In this document: piece by piece, positions 27,564 through 36,918 of the stretch
Position numbering within the stretch: position 1 is the first letter of the stretch
Layout of the letters: the number at the start of each line of letters is the position of its first letter
NCBI RefSeq assembly: GCF_013003915.1
Contig: NZ_JABAIV010000001.1
Location: 930,001-994,000 of the forward strand
DNA: 64,000 bases
Reading direction: 5' to 3'
Source: Telluria aromaticivorans
GTDB taxonomy: Bacteria; Pseudomonadota; Gammaproteobacteria; Burkholderiales; Burkholderiaceae_D
Notes under the pieces: model-generated
The model's input: only the letters and a program-made list of their open reading frames with translations
Databases searched by the model: none
Told to the model about the DNA's origin: nothing
Translations under genes and position numbers: made by a program

Positions 27564-27597
27564 CAGGGTGGCCGGCTTCGCCGGCCGCGCGTTCAAA
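27564..27597. repeat. GTGGGC palindromic element, copy 7, degenerate single arm
   Basis: CAGGGTGGCC-GGC-TTC-GCC-GGCCGCGCGTTCAA: the outer stem has changed from GGGC/GCCC to GGCC/GGCC, but it still pairs. It lies after the YciI gene, in a 153-bp gap before the radical SAM stop codon. Confidence 0.6.
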
Positions 27598-27677
27598 TCA
27601 CCGATGCACAGTGACAGATCCCACCGGAGTTGGACGCGGGGCCGTTCGTAGTTCAGCCCACTGGCCCGAACTATCCC

Positions 27678-28853
27678 CTAGAACAAATCCAGCTGCCCCG
27701 CCCCGTTCGCGTTCTGCTTTCGCAGCGCCGCCGGCACCACCAGCGGCTTGCGGAACTGCGAGCCATCCAGCCTGCCGAACCGCCCGCGAAACTCCCCCAT
27801 CCCCAGCCGCTCTACCGCCTTGGTAAAGCGCTGGCGGATCAGGTCGGCCCAAATGCCCTCGCCATGCATCCGCTTGCCGAAATCGCTGTCGTAGTCCTTC
27901 CCGCCGCGCAGGTCGCGCACGCGGTTCATCACGCGCTGGGCCCGGTCGGGGAAATGGGCTTGCAGCCATTCCTGGAACAGCGGGTTCACTTCGTTTGGCA
28001 GCCGTAGCACCACATAATGCGCGCCGACCGCACCTGCATCGCGCGCCGCCTCCAGGATCTTTTCGATTTCCGGCTCGGTGACGAAAGGGATGATCGGCGC
28101 CACACTCACGCTGACAGGAATGCCCGCCTCGGTGAGGGTGCGGATGGCGCGCAGGCGCCGTGCCGGCGCCGCCGCGCGCGGCTCCAGCGTGCGGGCGATC
28201 TGCGGGTCGAGCGTGGTGAGGGTAATGGCGGCACAGGCCTGCCCGCGCGCGGCCATCGGCGCGATCAGGTCGATGTCGCGCTCGATCAGCGCGGACTTGG
28301 TGATGAGCCCGACCGGATGCTGGCACTCGCTCAGCACTTCGAGCACCTGGCGCGTCAGGCGCAGCTCGCGCTCGCAGGGCTGGTAGGCGTCGGTGTTGAC
28401 GCCGAGGGCAATGTGCTCTGGCACATAGCCCGGCTTGGCCAGCTCGCGCCGCAGCAACTCGGCCGCGTTCACCTTGGCGAACAGGCGGGTTTCGAAATCG
28501 AGCCCGGGCGACAGGCCGAGGTAGCTGTGCGTCGGACGGGCAAAGCAATAGATGCAACCGTGCTCGCAGCCCCGGTAGGGATTGAGCGAGACCTTGAACG
28601 GGATGTCCGGCGAGGCATTGCGCGACAGAATGGTCTTGGCGTGTTCGTCGGTGACGACGGTGCGGAAGACGGTGGGACCGTCTTCGTCGCGCTCCCAGCC
28701 GTCGTCGAATTCTTCACGGCCATTGACCTCGTACCGGCCCTGCATGTTCGACACGGCGCCCCGCCCCTTGTGCGCCGCGAGCGGACGCGGGCCGAGCATG
28801 GGCTGCTCGTCCACGGGCTGGCGGTCGATTGGTGGCGGTGGGCGCTTGGGCAC
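27678..28853 (-). CDS. PA0069-family radical SAM protein
   Basis: 391 residues. The radical SAM cysteines are in RGCEHGCIYCFARPTHSYLGL (C-x3-C-x2-C), with the SplB-like continuation DFETRLFAKVNAAELLRRELAKPGYVPEHIALGVNTDAYQPCERELRLTRQVLEVLSE and the SAM-binding VSVAPIIPFVTEPEIEKIL. The start is GTG 28853 with GGAG 5 bases upstream. A near-perfect LexA box ends 11 bp upstream of the start codon, so the gene is probably DNA-damage inducible. Spore photoproduct lyase is a relative, but the reaction of this branch is unknown. It is the second gene after a DTW-domain gene. Confidence 0.9.
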   Translation of the reverse strand: MPKRPPPPIDRQPVDEQPMLGPRPLAAHKGRGAVSNMQGRYEVNGREEFDDGWERDEDGPTVFRTVVTDEHAKTILSRNASPDIPFKVSLNPYRGCEHGCIYCFARPTHSYLGLSPGLDFETRLFAKVNAAELLRRELAKPGYVPEHIALGVNTDAYQPCERELRLTRQVLEVLSECQHPVGLITKSALIERDIDLIAPMAARGQACAAITLTTLDPQIARTLEPRAAAPARRLRAIRTLTEAGIPVSVSVAPIIPFVTEPEIEKILEAARDAGAVGAHYVVLRLPNEVNPLFQEWLQAHFPDRAQRVMNRVRDLRGGKDYDSDFGKRMHGEGIWADLIRQRFTKAVERLGMGEFRGRFGRLDGSQFRKPLVVPAALRKQNANGAGQLDLF

Positions 28854-28863
28854 GTCGGCTCCA

Positions 28864-28883
28864 TACTGTATATTTATACAGTA
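28864..28883 (-). promoter_or_regulatory. LexA (SOS) box upstream of the radical SAM gene
   Basis: TACTGTATATTTATACAGTA contains CTGT-N8-ACAG and differs from the E. coli consensus TACTGTATATATATACAGTA at one position. It lies 11 bp upstream of the GTG start and overlaps TATAAA/TATACA sequences that could serve as -10, so bound LexA would block transcription. It is between the DTW stop (28908) and the radical SAM start. Confidence 0.88.
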
Positions 28884-28907
28884 TGTTACGCCTGACCCGC
28901 ACGAAAT

Positions 28908-29552
28908 TCAAGCAGAGCGTGCGCCGTGATGTGGATCCGGCACATACGCCGCCTGCTGCTCCACGAAGCCCGCGAAGGCATCGAGCAGCGGCTGGACCGG
29001 GCCGTCGTCGCCTTCCAGCTGCGCCAGCGCCAGGGCAGCCGCTTCCAGCGACGACAACTGGTGCGGCGCATGCGCCTTGCGAATACGGTAATTCGACGGC
29101 GCCACGTCCACCAGCGAAAGCCGCGGCAAACGCTGCAAGGCCTGGTTCAGGTAGAGCATCTTGCGGCTCTTGCGCCAGGTCGCATCCAGCACCACCAGCC
29201 GCATCCGGTCCGCATCGCTTGGGGCGAACGGCGGCGCTGCCGGCAGGTTGGCGTCGTCCGGCGTCTCCGGATACAGCAGCACCGGCACCCGTCCATCCGC
29301 ATGCAGCAGCGCCTCCAGTTCCGCCTGGTCGAAAGCCTCGCCCACCGCCAGCACGCTTCCCGTCACGCTCAGGTGCAGCAGGCGCGCGCTGTTCTTCGCG
29401 TTCGCCACTTCCAGCGGATGTTGCAGCACCAGCAGCGCCGCCCGCGCCACGACCGGCGTGATCCAGCGGCAGATGCAGGCCGATTGCGCCCGCAGGCAGG
29501 TGGCGCAGCGCTGGCGCCTGGTGCCGGCTTCAGGCGGCGCGTGCTTGCTCAT
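28908..29552 (-). CDS. DTW-domain tRNA-uridine aminocarboxypropyltransferase
   Basis: 214 residues. An N-terminal zinc-type cysteine set (QRCATCLRAQSACIC) and the DTW motif in VVLDATWRKSRKML identify the TapT/YfiP family, which transfers the aminocarboxypropyl group of SAM to a tRNA uridine (acp3U). HPLEVANAKNSARLLHL and SNYRIRKAHAPHQLSSLEAAALAL are also family-typical. Same strand as the radical SAM gene, 54 bp upstream of it, but the LexA box in that gap suggests separate control of the latter. Confidence 0.88.
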   Translation of the reverse strand: MSKHAPPEAGTRRQRCATCLRAQSACICRWITPVVARAALLVLQHPLEVANAKNSARLLHLSVTGSVLAVGEAFDQAELEALLHADGRVPVLLYPETPDDANLPAAPPFAPSDADRMRLVVLDATWRKSRKMLYLNQALQRLPRLSLVDVAPSNYRIRKAHAPHQLSSLEAAALALAQLEGDDGPVQPLLDAFAGFVEQQAAYVPDPHHGARSA

Positions 29553-29777
29553 CCGATCATGTCCCCTCTTCTTGACAGGTTCGCATCATAACCGTTCCCG
29601 GAAAGCCACACCGGCCCTTGCCGGGCGTGGTCATCTTTGCACGCCACAAAAATTTAGCTCAAGAGTTGGCTAAACGGATATTGCTCTGCTCTCTCTGCCT
29701 ACCTAGAATCAACTTATGCCTTGTGGAAATTATTCCGGATCGCATGTTCATTCGCACGCAGTCGAGACAGAGTCACC

Positions 29778-31031
29778 ATGCACCCACGCCTCACGCTTCG
29801 CAACTTCACCGCCGCCGCGCTGCTCGCGCTGGCCATGCTTCCCGGTATCGCCGTGCAGCAGGAGTTGCAACTTGACCACAGGATGAACGAGCACATCGTC
29901 CAGGTGCCGGCCGGCGCGCAACATCGCGCCATGCTCGAGACCACGGTGTTCCAGCCCAATGGTCCGGGCCCCTTCCCGCTCATTATCATCAACCACGGCA
30001 AGGATCCCGGCCGCCCGGGCATGCAGCCGCGCGACCGCTTCTATCACATGGCCACGGCCTTCGTGAAACGCGGCTATGCGGTGATGGTGCCGATGCGCCA
30101 GGGCTTCGCCAATTCCACCGGCCGCTACCGCGACCACGGCTGCAACATGACCGCCAACGGCTATGCCCAGGCCGACGACATCGCCGCCACCCTGGCCTAC
30201 GCGCGCCAGCAGCCCTGGGTCGACGTGGAGCGCATCGTGGTCGCCGGCCAGTCCTACGGCGGCCTGGCGACGATCGCCCTCGGCACCCGCGAGCTGCAGG
30301 GCGTGCGCGGCCTGATCAACTTTGCCGGCGGCCTGCGCGACGACAGCGACCGGTGCGCCTGGCGTTCCGCGCTGGTGGCGGCTTTTGCCGACTACGGGTC
30401 CAAGGCGACCGTGCCGACCCTGTGGATGTATGGCCAGAACGATTCGCTGTTCGGCCCCGAGCTGGCCCAGCGCATGCACGAAGCCTTCGAAGGGGCCGGC
30501 GGACGCGGGCGCCTGGTCGAGTTCCCGGCCTTCAAGCGCGACTCGCACGGCATGCTGGCCAGCCGCGACGGCGAGAAGATCTGGTTGGCCGATACGATGA
30601 ACTTCCTGCAGCAGGTCGGCATGCCGACCAAGGTGCTGCACGAGGTGCCGCCGCCCCCTACCCCGGCCCGTACCGGGTTCGCCAAGGTCGACGACGTCGA
30701 CGCCGTGCCCTTCCTGTCCGAGAACGGCCGCCGCGCCTACCAGGAATACCTGGGCAAGATGACGCCGCGCGCCTTTGCGGTGTCGCCGAGCGGCGCCTGG
30801 ACCTGGGCCGAAGAAGGCGAAGACCCGGACGGCCGCGCACTGGCCACCTGCAGCGCCAAGAGCACCGAACCATGCCGCCTGTATTCGATCGACGACTACG
30901 TTGTGTGGAATGGGGATCTCGACCAGGCTGCGGAAGCAGCGGTGACGGCATCGGCTACGCCGGCGCCGAAGCTGGATGCGGCGACTTCGGCTCCGAGCAC
31001 CTCGATCGGTAGCAACAAGGCGACCAATTAG
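29778..31031 (+). CDS. Exported alpha/beta-hydrolase (dienelactone hydrolase-like)
   Basis: 417 residues from ATG 29778. Signal peptide MHPRLTLRNFTAAALLALAMLPGIAV; alpha/beta-hydrolase core with IIINHGKDPG (oxyanion region), nucleophile elbow VVAGQSYGGLATIA, an Asp in LWMYGQNDSLFG and a His in RDSHGML. A second segment of about 110 residues after the core (DAVPFLSENGRRAYQEYLGKMTPRAFAVSPSGAWTWAEEGEDPDGRAL...CRLYSIDDYVVW) and a Ser/Thr/Ala-rich tail follow. Substrate unknown. It is the first of two exported hydrolases separated by a repeat. Confidence 0.85.
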   Translation: MHPRLTLRNFTAAALLALAMLPGIAVQQELQLDHRMNEHIVQVPAGAQHRAMLETTVFQPNGPGPFPLIIINHGKDPGRPGMQPRDRFYHMATAFVKRGYAVMVPMRQGFANSTGRYRDHGCNMTANGYAQADDIAATLAYARQQPWVDVERIVVAGQSYGGLATIALGTRELQGVRGLINFAGGLRDDSDRCAWRSALVAAFADYGSKATVPTLWMYGQNDSLFGPELAQRMHEAFEGAGGRGRLVEFPAFKRDSHGMLASRDGEKIWLADTMNFLQQVGMPTKVLHEVPPPPTPARTGFAKVDDVDAVPFLSENGRRAYQEYLGKMTPRAFAVSPSGAWTWAEEGEDPDGRALATCSAKSTEPCRLYSIDDYVVWNGDLDQAAEAAVTASATPAPKLDAATSAPSTSIGSNKATN

Positions 31032-31037
31032 GTGCTG

Positions 31038-31145
31038 TAGGGTGGGCGGGTCTTCCCGCCCGCGCGTTCAGATCACCTAGCCTAATACGCGCCGTGATTT
31101 GTTGACATGCGTTGAACGCGCGGGCGGCGAAGCCGCCCACCCTAC
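31038..31145. repeat. GTGGGC palindromic element, copy 8 (two arms)
   Basis: Arm A inner stem GGG/CCC (31038-31067), arm B inner stem GGC/GCC (31112-31145). The outer stem has become GCGCGGGC in places, so the CGCG flank is CGCGCG. It lies between the two exported hydrolase genes. Confidence 0.8.
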
Positions 31146-31232
31146 GAAGGGCAGCAGCGTTAACGATCAAGCGCAAACCGCTACCTGCCCCCAGACCGGA
31201 CAATGGACATTACGCCAACTCCGGAGATTCGC

Positions 31233-32417
31233 ATGCCCCGTATCGTTCACGCCCTGCTCGCACTGGCCGCGCTCGGCGCCAGCGTGCCGGCGGCGGCAAC
31301 GAACAACTACCCCGTCATCCTGGTCCACGGCTTCCTCGGCTTCGGCCCCGACACCTTCGAGCACAGCGGCTTCAACTACTGGGGCGGCTATGGCGACATC
31401 GCCTCGCACATGCAGGTCTACCGAGGTCCGCGCACGGTGTTCGCGGCGGTGGTCGGCCCAGTGAGTTCGAACTGGGACCGCGCGGCCGACCTGTACGCCC
31501 AGATCAAGGGCGGCTGCGTCGACTATGGCGCAGCCCACGTGCGCAGGTACGGCACTCCCGGCCAGCAGCAGACCCCGGCCGGAAAATGCTGGGCCGCAGA
31601 CCCGAAGAACAACCCGCAGGACTACCCGCTCGCGCTCTACCCGGCCTGGGACGCCCGCCACCCGATCCACCTGGTCGGCCACAGCCAGGGTGGTACCACG
31701 ATCCGCGCGCTGGTCGAATTGCTGGAACATGGCTCGCCCGAGGACGAAGGCGGCCACACCTTGTTCGCGGGAGGGAAAACGGGTTGGGTGCGCAGCGTGA
31801 CGACGATCTCGGCGCCGCACAACGGCACCACCTATGCCGATGCGGTGATGAGCATCGCACCGCCGCTGCGCACGCCGCTGCACGAGGCCTTGCAGCACCG
31901 CTGGGCGCAGTGGGAACTGTCGCCCGACGGTGCGCGCGGCTTCAACCTGTGGGCGCGCACTTCGCCGCATGTCTTTTACTACTCGGTGGGCACGGTGGCG
32001 ACCGAAGCGGGCAGCTGGTGCTGCAATGGCACCGACCGCGTGGTGGCGCCGGTGCAGGCGGTCTCGAACCAGTATCCGCGCCGGGACATGATCCCCGTCT
32101 TCAAGGCCACGGCCGGCGAATGGATCGTGCCATCAAGCTTCCAGCAGGGCCTGGGCGGCTATACCCAGGCGGCGCCGAGGCGGGTGCGGGTCGACAGCGA
32201 GTGGTTCGCGAACGACGGCGTGGTGAATACGGTGAGCATGCGGGCGCCCGCGGGGCATCCGGTGCGCGATTACGACGGGCGGTCAGTGAAGGGGAGCTGG
32301 AATTTTTTGGGGAATTACAAGGGGTACGACCACTTCGATATCCTCAACTGGCCGAATCAAGGGCCGTCGGCGAATCCGCTGTATGAGCGGGTGAGCGATA
32401 TCATTTTTGGACTATAA
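31233..32417 (+). CDS. Secreted lipase, family I.5-like
   Basis: 394 residues. GGAG lies 6 bases before ATG 31233; signal peptide MPRIVHALLALAALGASVPAAA. NYPVILVHGFLGFG is the lipase oxyanion motif, HLVGHSQGGTTIRALVELLEHGS the nucleophile elbow, and VTTISAPHNGTTYADAV matches staphylococcal/Geobacillus (family I.5) lipases. The large lid region and a C-terminal FDILNW with the likely catalytic His (KGYDHFDI) are present. It probably hydrolyses triacylglycerols outside the cell. No foldase gene is adjacent, as expected for family I.5. Confidence 0.87.
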   Translation: MPRIVHALLALAALGASVPAAATNNYPVILVHGFLGFGPDTFEHSGFNYWGGYGDIASHMQVYRGPRTVFAAVVGPVSSNWDRAADLYAQIKGGCVDYGAAHVRRYGTPGQQQTPAGKCWAADPKNNPQDYPLALYPAWDARHPIHLVGHSQGGTTIRALVELLEHGSPEDEGGHTLFAGGKTGWVRSVTTISAPHNGTTYADAVMSIAPPLRTPLHEALQHRWAQWELSPDGARGFNLWARTSPHVFYYSVGTVATEAGSWCCNGTDRVVAPVQAVSNQYPRRDMIPVFKATAGEWIVPSSFQQGLGGYTQAAPRRVRVDSEWFANDGVVNTVSMRAPAGHPVRDYDGRSVKGSWNFLGNYKGYDHFDILNWPNQGPSANPLYERVSDIIFGL

Positions 32418-32437
32418 CGTGGCAGATCGGGCGATAG

Positions 32438-32539
32438 TTGAACGCGCGGGCGTCCGTAATTTCGGGCACTGCCCAAAATTACGGACGCCCGCCCTACGAA
32501 CAGCCGCACCGCGTAGGGTGGGCAGATTCTGCCCACGCG
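32438..32539. repeat. GTGGGC palindromic element, copy 9, arms in reverse order, nested palindrome
   Basis: The B-type arm comes first (32438-32497). Its loop holds a long nested palindrome GTCCGTAATTTCGGGC-ACT-GCCCAAAATTACGGAC; then an A-type arm follows (32513-32539; inner stem AGA/TCT). It sits between the convergent lipase and hybrid kinase genes. Confidence 0.8.
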
Positions 32540-32576
32540 GTCAGGCGCCGGACGCGTCGCAACAGTGCAACCCTGG

Positions 32577-34487
32577 TCAGTGCACGCTCCGCAAACTCCG
32601 CGCCAGGTCCGACAGCCGATACGGCTTGCTCACAAACATAAAATCCCCCAGCTTGTGCTGGTCCAGCTTGAGCGCCGGCTGTGGATAGCCAGAGGCCAGC
32701 ATCACCTTGACCTCCGGGTAGTTCTCGCGGGTGTACTCGGCCAGCTCGATGCCGTTCGGGCCGCCCGGCATGACGATGTCGGTGAACAGGATATCCACGT
32801 CGCGGCTGGCCAGCAGGTTGATCGCATCCTGGCCGTTGGACGCGGTCATCACCTCGTAGCCCATGCTCATGAACAGCGCCGAGGCGACGTCCAGCAAATC
32901 CGTTTCGTCCTCGACGATCAGGACGGTCTCGGAATCGCCGTGGGCCGCCGGCTCGCGCTCCGCCGAGGTGACAGCCGGCAGGTAGATCGAAATCGAGGTG
33001 CCGCGGCCTTCGAGGCTGTCGATGACCACCTCGCCGCCCGACTGCTTGATGAAGCCGTACACCTGCGACAGCCCGAGGCCGGTGCCCTTGCCCATTCCCT
33101 TGGTCGTGTAGAAGGGCTCGAAGGCGCGCTGCACGGTTTCGGGCGACATCCCGGTGCCGGTGTCGGTCACCGATACGCACACATACTGCCCCGGAGCCAG
33201 TCCCGGCACCTCGCCTTCGCACAGGGTGACCGGCGCGGTGTCCATGCTCAGCAGGCCGCCCTCGGGCATGGCGTCGCGCGCATTCACCACCAGGTTGAGC
33301 AGCGCCGATTCGAAGCGGGCGGCATCCACCACCGCGCTGCCGGCCTGCGGATCGAGGTTCAGTTCGAACTCCATGCCCGAACGCCCGGCGCGGCGCAGCA
33401 CCGATTCGAAACCGGTGATGATGCGGTTGATGCTGCGCGTTTCCGGCTGCAGCGGCTGCTGGCGCGCGAAGGCCAGCAGCTGCTGGGTCAGGGTGGCGCC
33501 GCGGTCGATCGCGCGCCGCATGCTGTCGAGGGTCTTGGTGTCGGCGCCGTTCTGGCGGCTCATGCCCAACACTTCCAGGCCGCTGGCCAGCACCGACAGC
33601 AGGTTGTTGAAGTCGTGCGCGATGCCGCCGGTGAGCTGGCCGATCGACTCCATCTTCTGCGACTGGAACAGCGCGAGCTGCGCCTGTTCCAGCGCCTCCG
33701 CCGCCAGCTTCTTCTCGGTCAGGTCGCGCGTGATCTTGGCGAAGCCAACCAGCTGGCCGTCGTCGCCGTGGATGGCGTCGATGATGACGTGGGCCCAGAA
33801 GCGGGTGCCGTCCTTGCGCACGCGCCAGCCTTCCGATTCGTAGCGCCCTTCCCTGCCTGCCGTCGCCAGCGCCCGCACCGGCATGCCGGCCTCGCGGTCT
33901 TCGTCCGTATAGAAGCGCGAGAAATGGCTGCCCACGGCTTCGTCGTAGCTGTAGCCCTTGATGCGCTCGGCCCCGACGTTCCAGTTCGAGACTATGCCTT
34001 CGGGCGAGAGCATATAGATCGCATAGTCGGTGACCCCCTGCACCAGCAGGCGGAAGCGCTGTTCGCTCTCGCGCAGTGCATCCTCGGCCAGCTTGCGCTG
34101 GGTGACGTCGCGCGTGATCTTGGCGTAGCCCAGCAGGTCCTGGTGCTCGTCGTAAATCGGGTCGATGACCACGTGGGCCCAGAAGCGGGTACCGTCCTTG
34201 CGCACGCGCCAGCCCTCGGCTTCGTACTTGCCCTGCTGGAGGGCCTGCGCCAGTGCGCGCGCCGGCAGGCCGCTGGCGCGGTCTTCCGGCGTATAGAAGC
34301 GCGAGAAATGCTCGTTGAGGATCTCGTGCGGCTTGTAGCCCTTGAAGCGCTGGGCGCCGGCATTCCAGCTGTTGACGTGGCCGGCCGGGTCGAGCATGTA
34401 GATGGCGTAATCGCTGATGCCGGCGATCAGGTATTGGAACCGTTGCTCGTCGGTTAGGGTGGGCTTGGCGGGATGATGCGTGTTCAT
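32577..34487 (-). CDS. PAS-PAS hybrid histidine kinase with C-terminal receiver
   Basis: 636 residues, no membrane segment. Two PAS domains (about 15-130 and 140-255) are close duplicates of each other: GWRVRKDGTRFWAHV occurs in both. The HisKA box SIGQLTGGIAHDFNNLL has phospho-acceptor His291. The HATPase has NLVVNARDAM and GTGLGLSQVYGF. The C-terminal receiver (about 520-636) has acidic pocket VEDE and phospho-acceptor Asp570 (FTDIVMPGG). It is divergent from the bacteriophytochrome gene with a 185-bp gap, so the two probably belong to one signalling cluster. The sensed signal is unknown; the second PAS could bind a cofactor. Confidence 0.92.
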   Translation of the reverse strand: MNTHHPAKPTLTDEQRFQYLIAGISDYAIYMLDPAGHVNSWNAGAQRFKGYKPHEILNEHFSRFYTPEDRASGLPARALAQALQQGKYEAEGWRVRKDGTRFWAHVVIDPIYDEHQDLLGYAKITRDVTQRKLAEDALRESEQRFRLLVQGVTDYAIYMLSPEGIVSNWNVGAERIKGYSYDEAVGSHFSRFYTDEDREAGMPVRALATAGREGRYESEGWRVRKDGTRFWAHVIIDAIHGDDGQLVGFAKITRDLTEKKLAAEALEQAQLALFQSQKMESIGQLTGGIAHDFNNLLSVLASGLEVLGMSRQNGADTKTLDSMRRAIDRGATLTQQLLAFARQQPLQPETRSINRIITGFESVLRRAGRSGMEFELNLDPQAGSAVVDAARFESALLNLVVNARDAMPEGGLLSMDTAPVTLCEGEVPGLAPGQYVCVSVTDTGTGMSPETVQRAFEPFYTTKGMGKGTGLGLSQVYGFIKQSGGEVVIDSLEGRGTSISIYLPAVTSAEREPAAHGDSETVLIVEDETDLLDVASALFMSMGYEVMTASNGQDAINLLASRDVDILFTDIVMPGGPNGIELAEYTRENYPEVKVMLASGYPQPALKLDQHKLGDFMFVSKPYRLSDLARSLRSVH

Positions 34488-34672
34488 GTGCCTGGGCGCT
34501 TCCGTAGTCTAGTTCGGCAAAAAACGTATCATATCGTTGCTCAGCGATATCAGGCTGCACGCATAGCTCGCATCGCCCGTTTAAATGTGACAAAACGCTA
34601 TAACACCGCTAGATTTGCCGGATTTGACGTTACAATTCCGGGTTGTAGCTTACTGCCACTTTCTGTTGACAC

Positions 34673-36910
34673 ATGACCCAGGCTTCCCCCGACACCCTCG
34701 ACATCATCGAATGCGCGGACGAACCGATCCGCATCCCGGGCAGCATCCAGCCGCATGGCTTCCTGCTGACGCTGTCGCACGGCCTGCACGTGCTGCAGGC
34801 CAGCGCCAACCTCGGCGACTGGACCGGCATGCCGGCGCAAGAGGCGCCCGGCCGGCCGCTGGCGGATGTCGTGGGGGAGGTCGCCGCGGCGCGCCTCGCG
34901 GCCGAGATCGGTGCGGGCGAGCTGGCCTCGCGCCCGGCTTACCTGGGCATCGTCAGCGCCGCCAACGGCGCGCACTTCGACGTCCTCGCCCATGCCTGGG
35001 ACAGCCTTGTCATCCTCGAATTCGAACGCGTGGACCGCCCGCACGCGGCCGACTTCCGCCAGCTGTATCCGCTGGTCGGCGATTTCCTGCTGAAGGTGAA
35101 CCAGTCGCTGTCGATCAGCGCGCTGTCCGAACTCGCGGCGCACCATATTCGTGCAGTCACCGGCTACGGCCGCGTGATGGTCTACCAGTTCGATCCCGAC
35201 GGACATGGGCACGTCCTGGCCGAGTCGAAAGAGGCTGGTTACGACTCCTACCTGGGGCAGCACTTCCCCGCCACCGACATTCCGGCGCAGGCGCGCGCCC
35301 TCTACACGTTGTCGCCTATTCGCGTGATCCAGGACGCGAACTACTCCCCGGCGCCCCTGGTTCCCGGCCTGAATCCCCTGACCGGCGCTCCGAACGACCT
35401 GTCGTTCGCGGCGCTGCGCAGCGTCTCCCCGGTACACCTGCAGTACATGCGCAACATGGGGACACTGGCTTCGATGTCGGTGTCGCTGATCGTCAAGGGC
35501 CGGTTATGGGGCATGGTTTCCTGTCATAACGGAACGCCGCGCCCGGTGTCCGTCGAGAAGCGCACGACCTGCGAACAACTGGGACAAATCCTGGCCCTGT
35601 GCATTGAATCGCGCGAGGACGCCACCGAACTGCAGTTCCGCCTTGAAGTGCGCCGCATCATGGTGGAGATGCTCGGGCGACTCACCAAGGGCGGGGATTT
35701 TCTGGAAAACATGAGCGGCGTGTTTCCCGAGCTGCTACGCTTCGGCCGGGCCGGCGGCGTAGCGATCGTCATGGACGAGCGCGTGCTGGCCTACGGCGAC
35801 ACACCGGATGAGCAGGCGATCCGCGCGCTGGCCGGCTGGCTCGCGGTGCAGGGCCATTGCGAACTGTTCCACACCGACCACCTGATGGACGTGTATCCGC
35901 CTGCGGCGGCCATGGTGCGCAATGCCAGCGGCCTGCTGGCCCTGCCCATCTCCCGCATCCACCGGCACTACCTGCTGTGGTTCCGTCCGGAGGTCGTCAA
36001 GACCCTCGAATGGGCCGGCAACCCTTATGAAAAGCACGTCGCCGCCGATGCGCCGGCGCAGCTGGCTCCGCGCCTGAGCTTCGACGCCTGGCGCGAAACC
36101 ATCCACGGGCGCAGCCTGCCGTGGCATGCCGCCGAAATCGAGCTGACTGTCGAGTTCCGCACCGCGCTGCTCGGCATCGCGCTGGAGCGTGCCGAACAGA
36201 TGGCCGAACTGGCCGAGGAACTCGGCCGCGCCAACAAGGAACTCGAGGCCTTTTCGTACTCGGTGTCGCACGACCTGCGCGCGCCACTGCGCCACATCGT
36301 GGGATTTTCCGACCTCCTGATCGAATCGGCTGGCGCAGACGACCCGGAGCGCCGCCAACGCTTCCTGAGGAATATCAAGGAATCGGCGCGCCTCGCCGGC
36401 AAGCTGGTCGACGACCTGCTGTCGTTCTCGCAGATGGGCCGCGCGGCGCTGCGCCCGACGGCGGTGGATATGAATGACCTGGTATCGGCCTGCATCGACA
36501 AGCTCGGCACCGACATGGGCGAGCGCAACGTGGAGTGGCACATCGAACGGCTGCCCACCGTACGGGCCGACCCGACCTTCCTGCACCTCGCCGTGCTCAA
36601 CCTGCTGTCGAACGCGGTGAAGTTTACCAGCCAGCGCGATCCTGCGATCATTACCATCTCGTCGGAAGATAGCGCAGGCGAGCGCGTCTTCCACATTGCC
36701 GACAATGGCGCCGGATTCAACATGGATTACGTGCACAAGCTGTTCGGCGTATTCCAGCGCCTGCACCGGATGGAGGACTTCGAGGGCACCGGCATCGGCC
36801 TGGCCAACGTACGCCGCATCGTGGAACGCCACAACGGCCGCGTCTGGGCCACCTCGGCGCAGGGAGAAGGAGCAACCTTCTCGTTCAGTATCCCGAAACA
36901 TCCTATCTGA
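34673..36910 (+). CDS. Bacteriophytochrome histidine kinase
   Basis: 745 residues, a red/far-red photoreceptor kinase. Cys14 in IIECADEPIRIPGSIQPHG is the biliverdin-attachment site of PAS-type bacteriophytochromes. GAF (about 150-310) has PATDIP (199-204, Asp202) and the chromophore His255 in SVSPVHLQYM. PHY (about 325-505) has tongue motifs WAGNP and PRLSF. HisKA has His533 in SYSVSHDLRAPLRH, and the HATPase has NLLSNAVKF and GTGIGLANV. All photochemically important residues are present, so it should be functional given biliverdin. A response regulator follows after 8 bp. No heme oxygenase gene is in the window. Confidence 0.95.
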   Translation: MTQASPDTLDIIECADEPIRIPGSIQPHGFLLTLSHGLHVLQASANLGDWTGMPAQEAPGRPLADVVGEVAAARLAAEIGAGELASRPAYLGIVSAANGAHFDVLAHAWDSLVILEFERVDRPHAADFRQLYPLVGDFLLKVNQSLSISALSELAAHHIRAVTGYGRVMVYQFDPDGHGHVLAESKEAGYDSYLGQHFPATDIPAQARALYTLSPIRVIQDANYSPAPLVPGLNPLTGAPNDLSFAALRSVSPVHLQYMRNMGTLASMSVSLIVKGRLWGMVSCHNGTPRPVSVEKRTTCEQLGQILALCIESREDATELQFRLEVRRIMVEMLGRLTKGGDFLENMSGVFPELLRFGRAGGVAIVMDERVLAYGDTPDEQAIRALAGWLAVQGHCELFHTDHLMDVYPPAAAMVRNASGLLALPISRIHRHYLLWFRPEVVKTLEWAGNPYEKHVAADAPAQLAPRLSFDAWRETIHGRSLPWHAAEIELTVEFRTALLGIALERAEQMAELAEELGRANKELEAFSYSVSHDLRAPLRHIVGFSDLLIESAGADDPERRQRFLRNIKESARLAGKLVDDLLSFSQMGRAALRPTAVDMNDLVSACIDKLGTDMGERNVEWHIERLPTVRADPTFLHLAVLNLLSNAVKFTSQRDPAIITISSEDSAGERVFHIADNGAGFNMDYVHKLFGVFQRLHRMEDFEGTGIGLANVRRIVERHNGRVWATSAQGEGATFSFSIPKHPI

Positions 36911-36918
36911 GGCAAACC

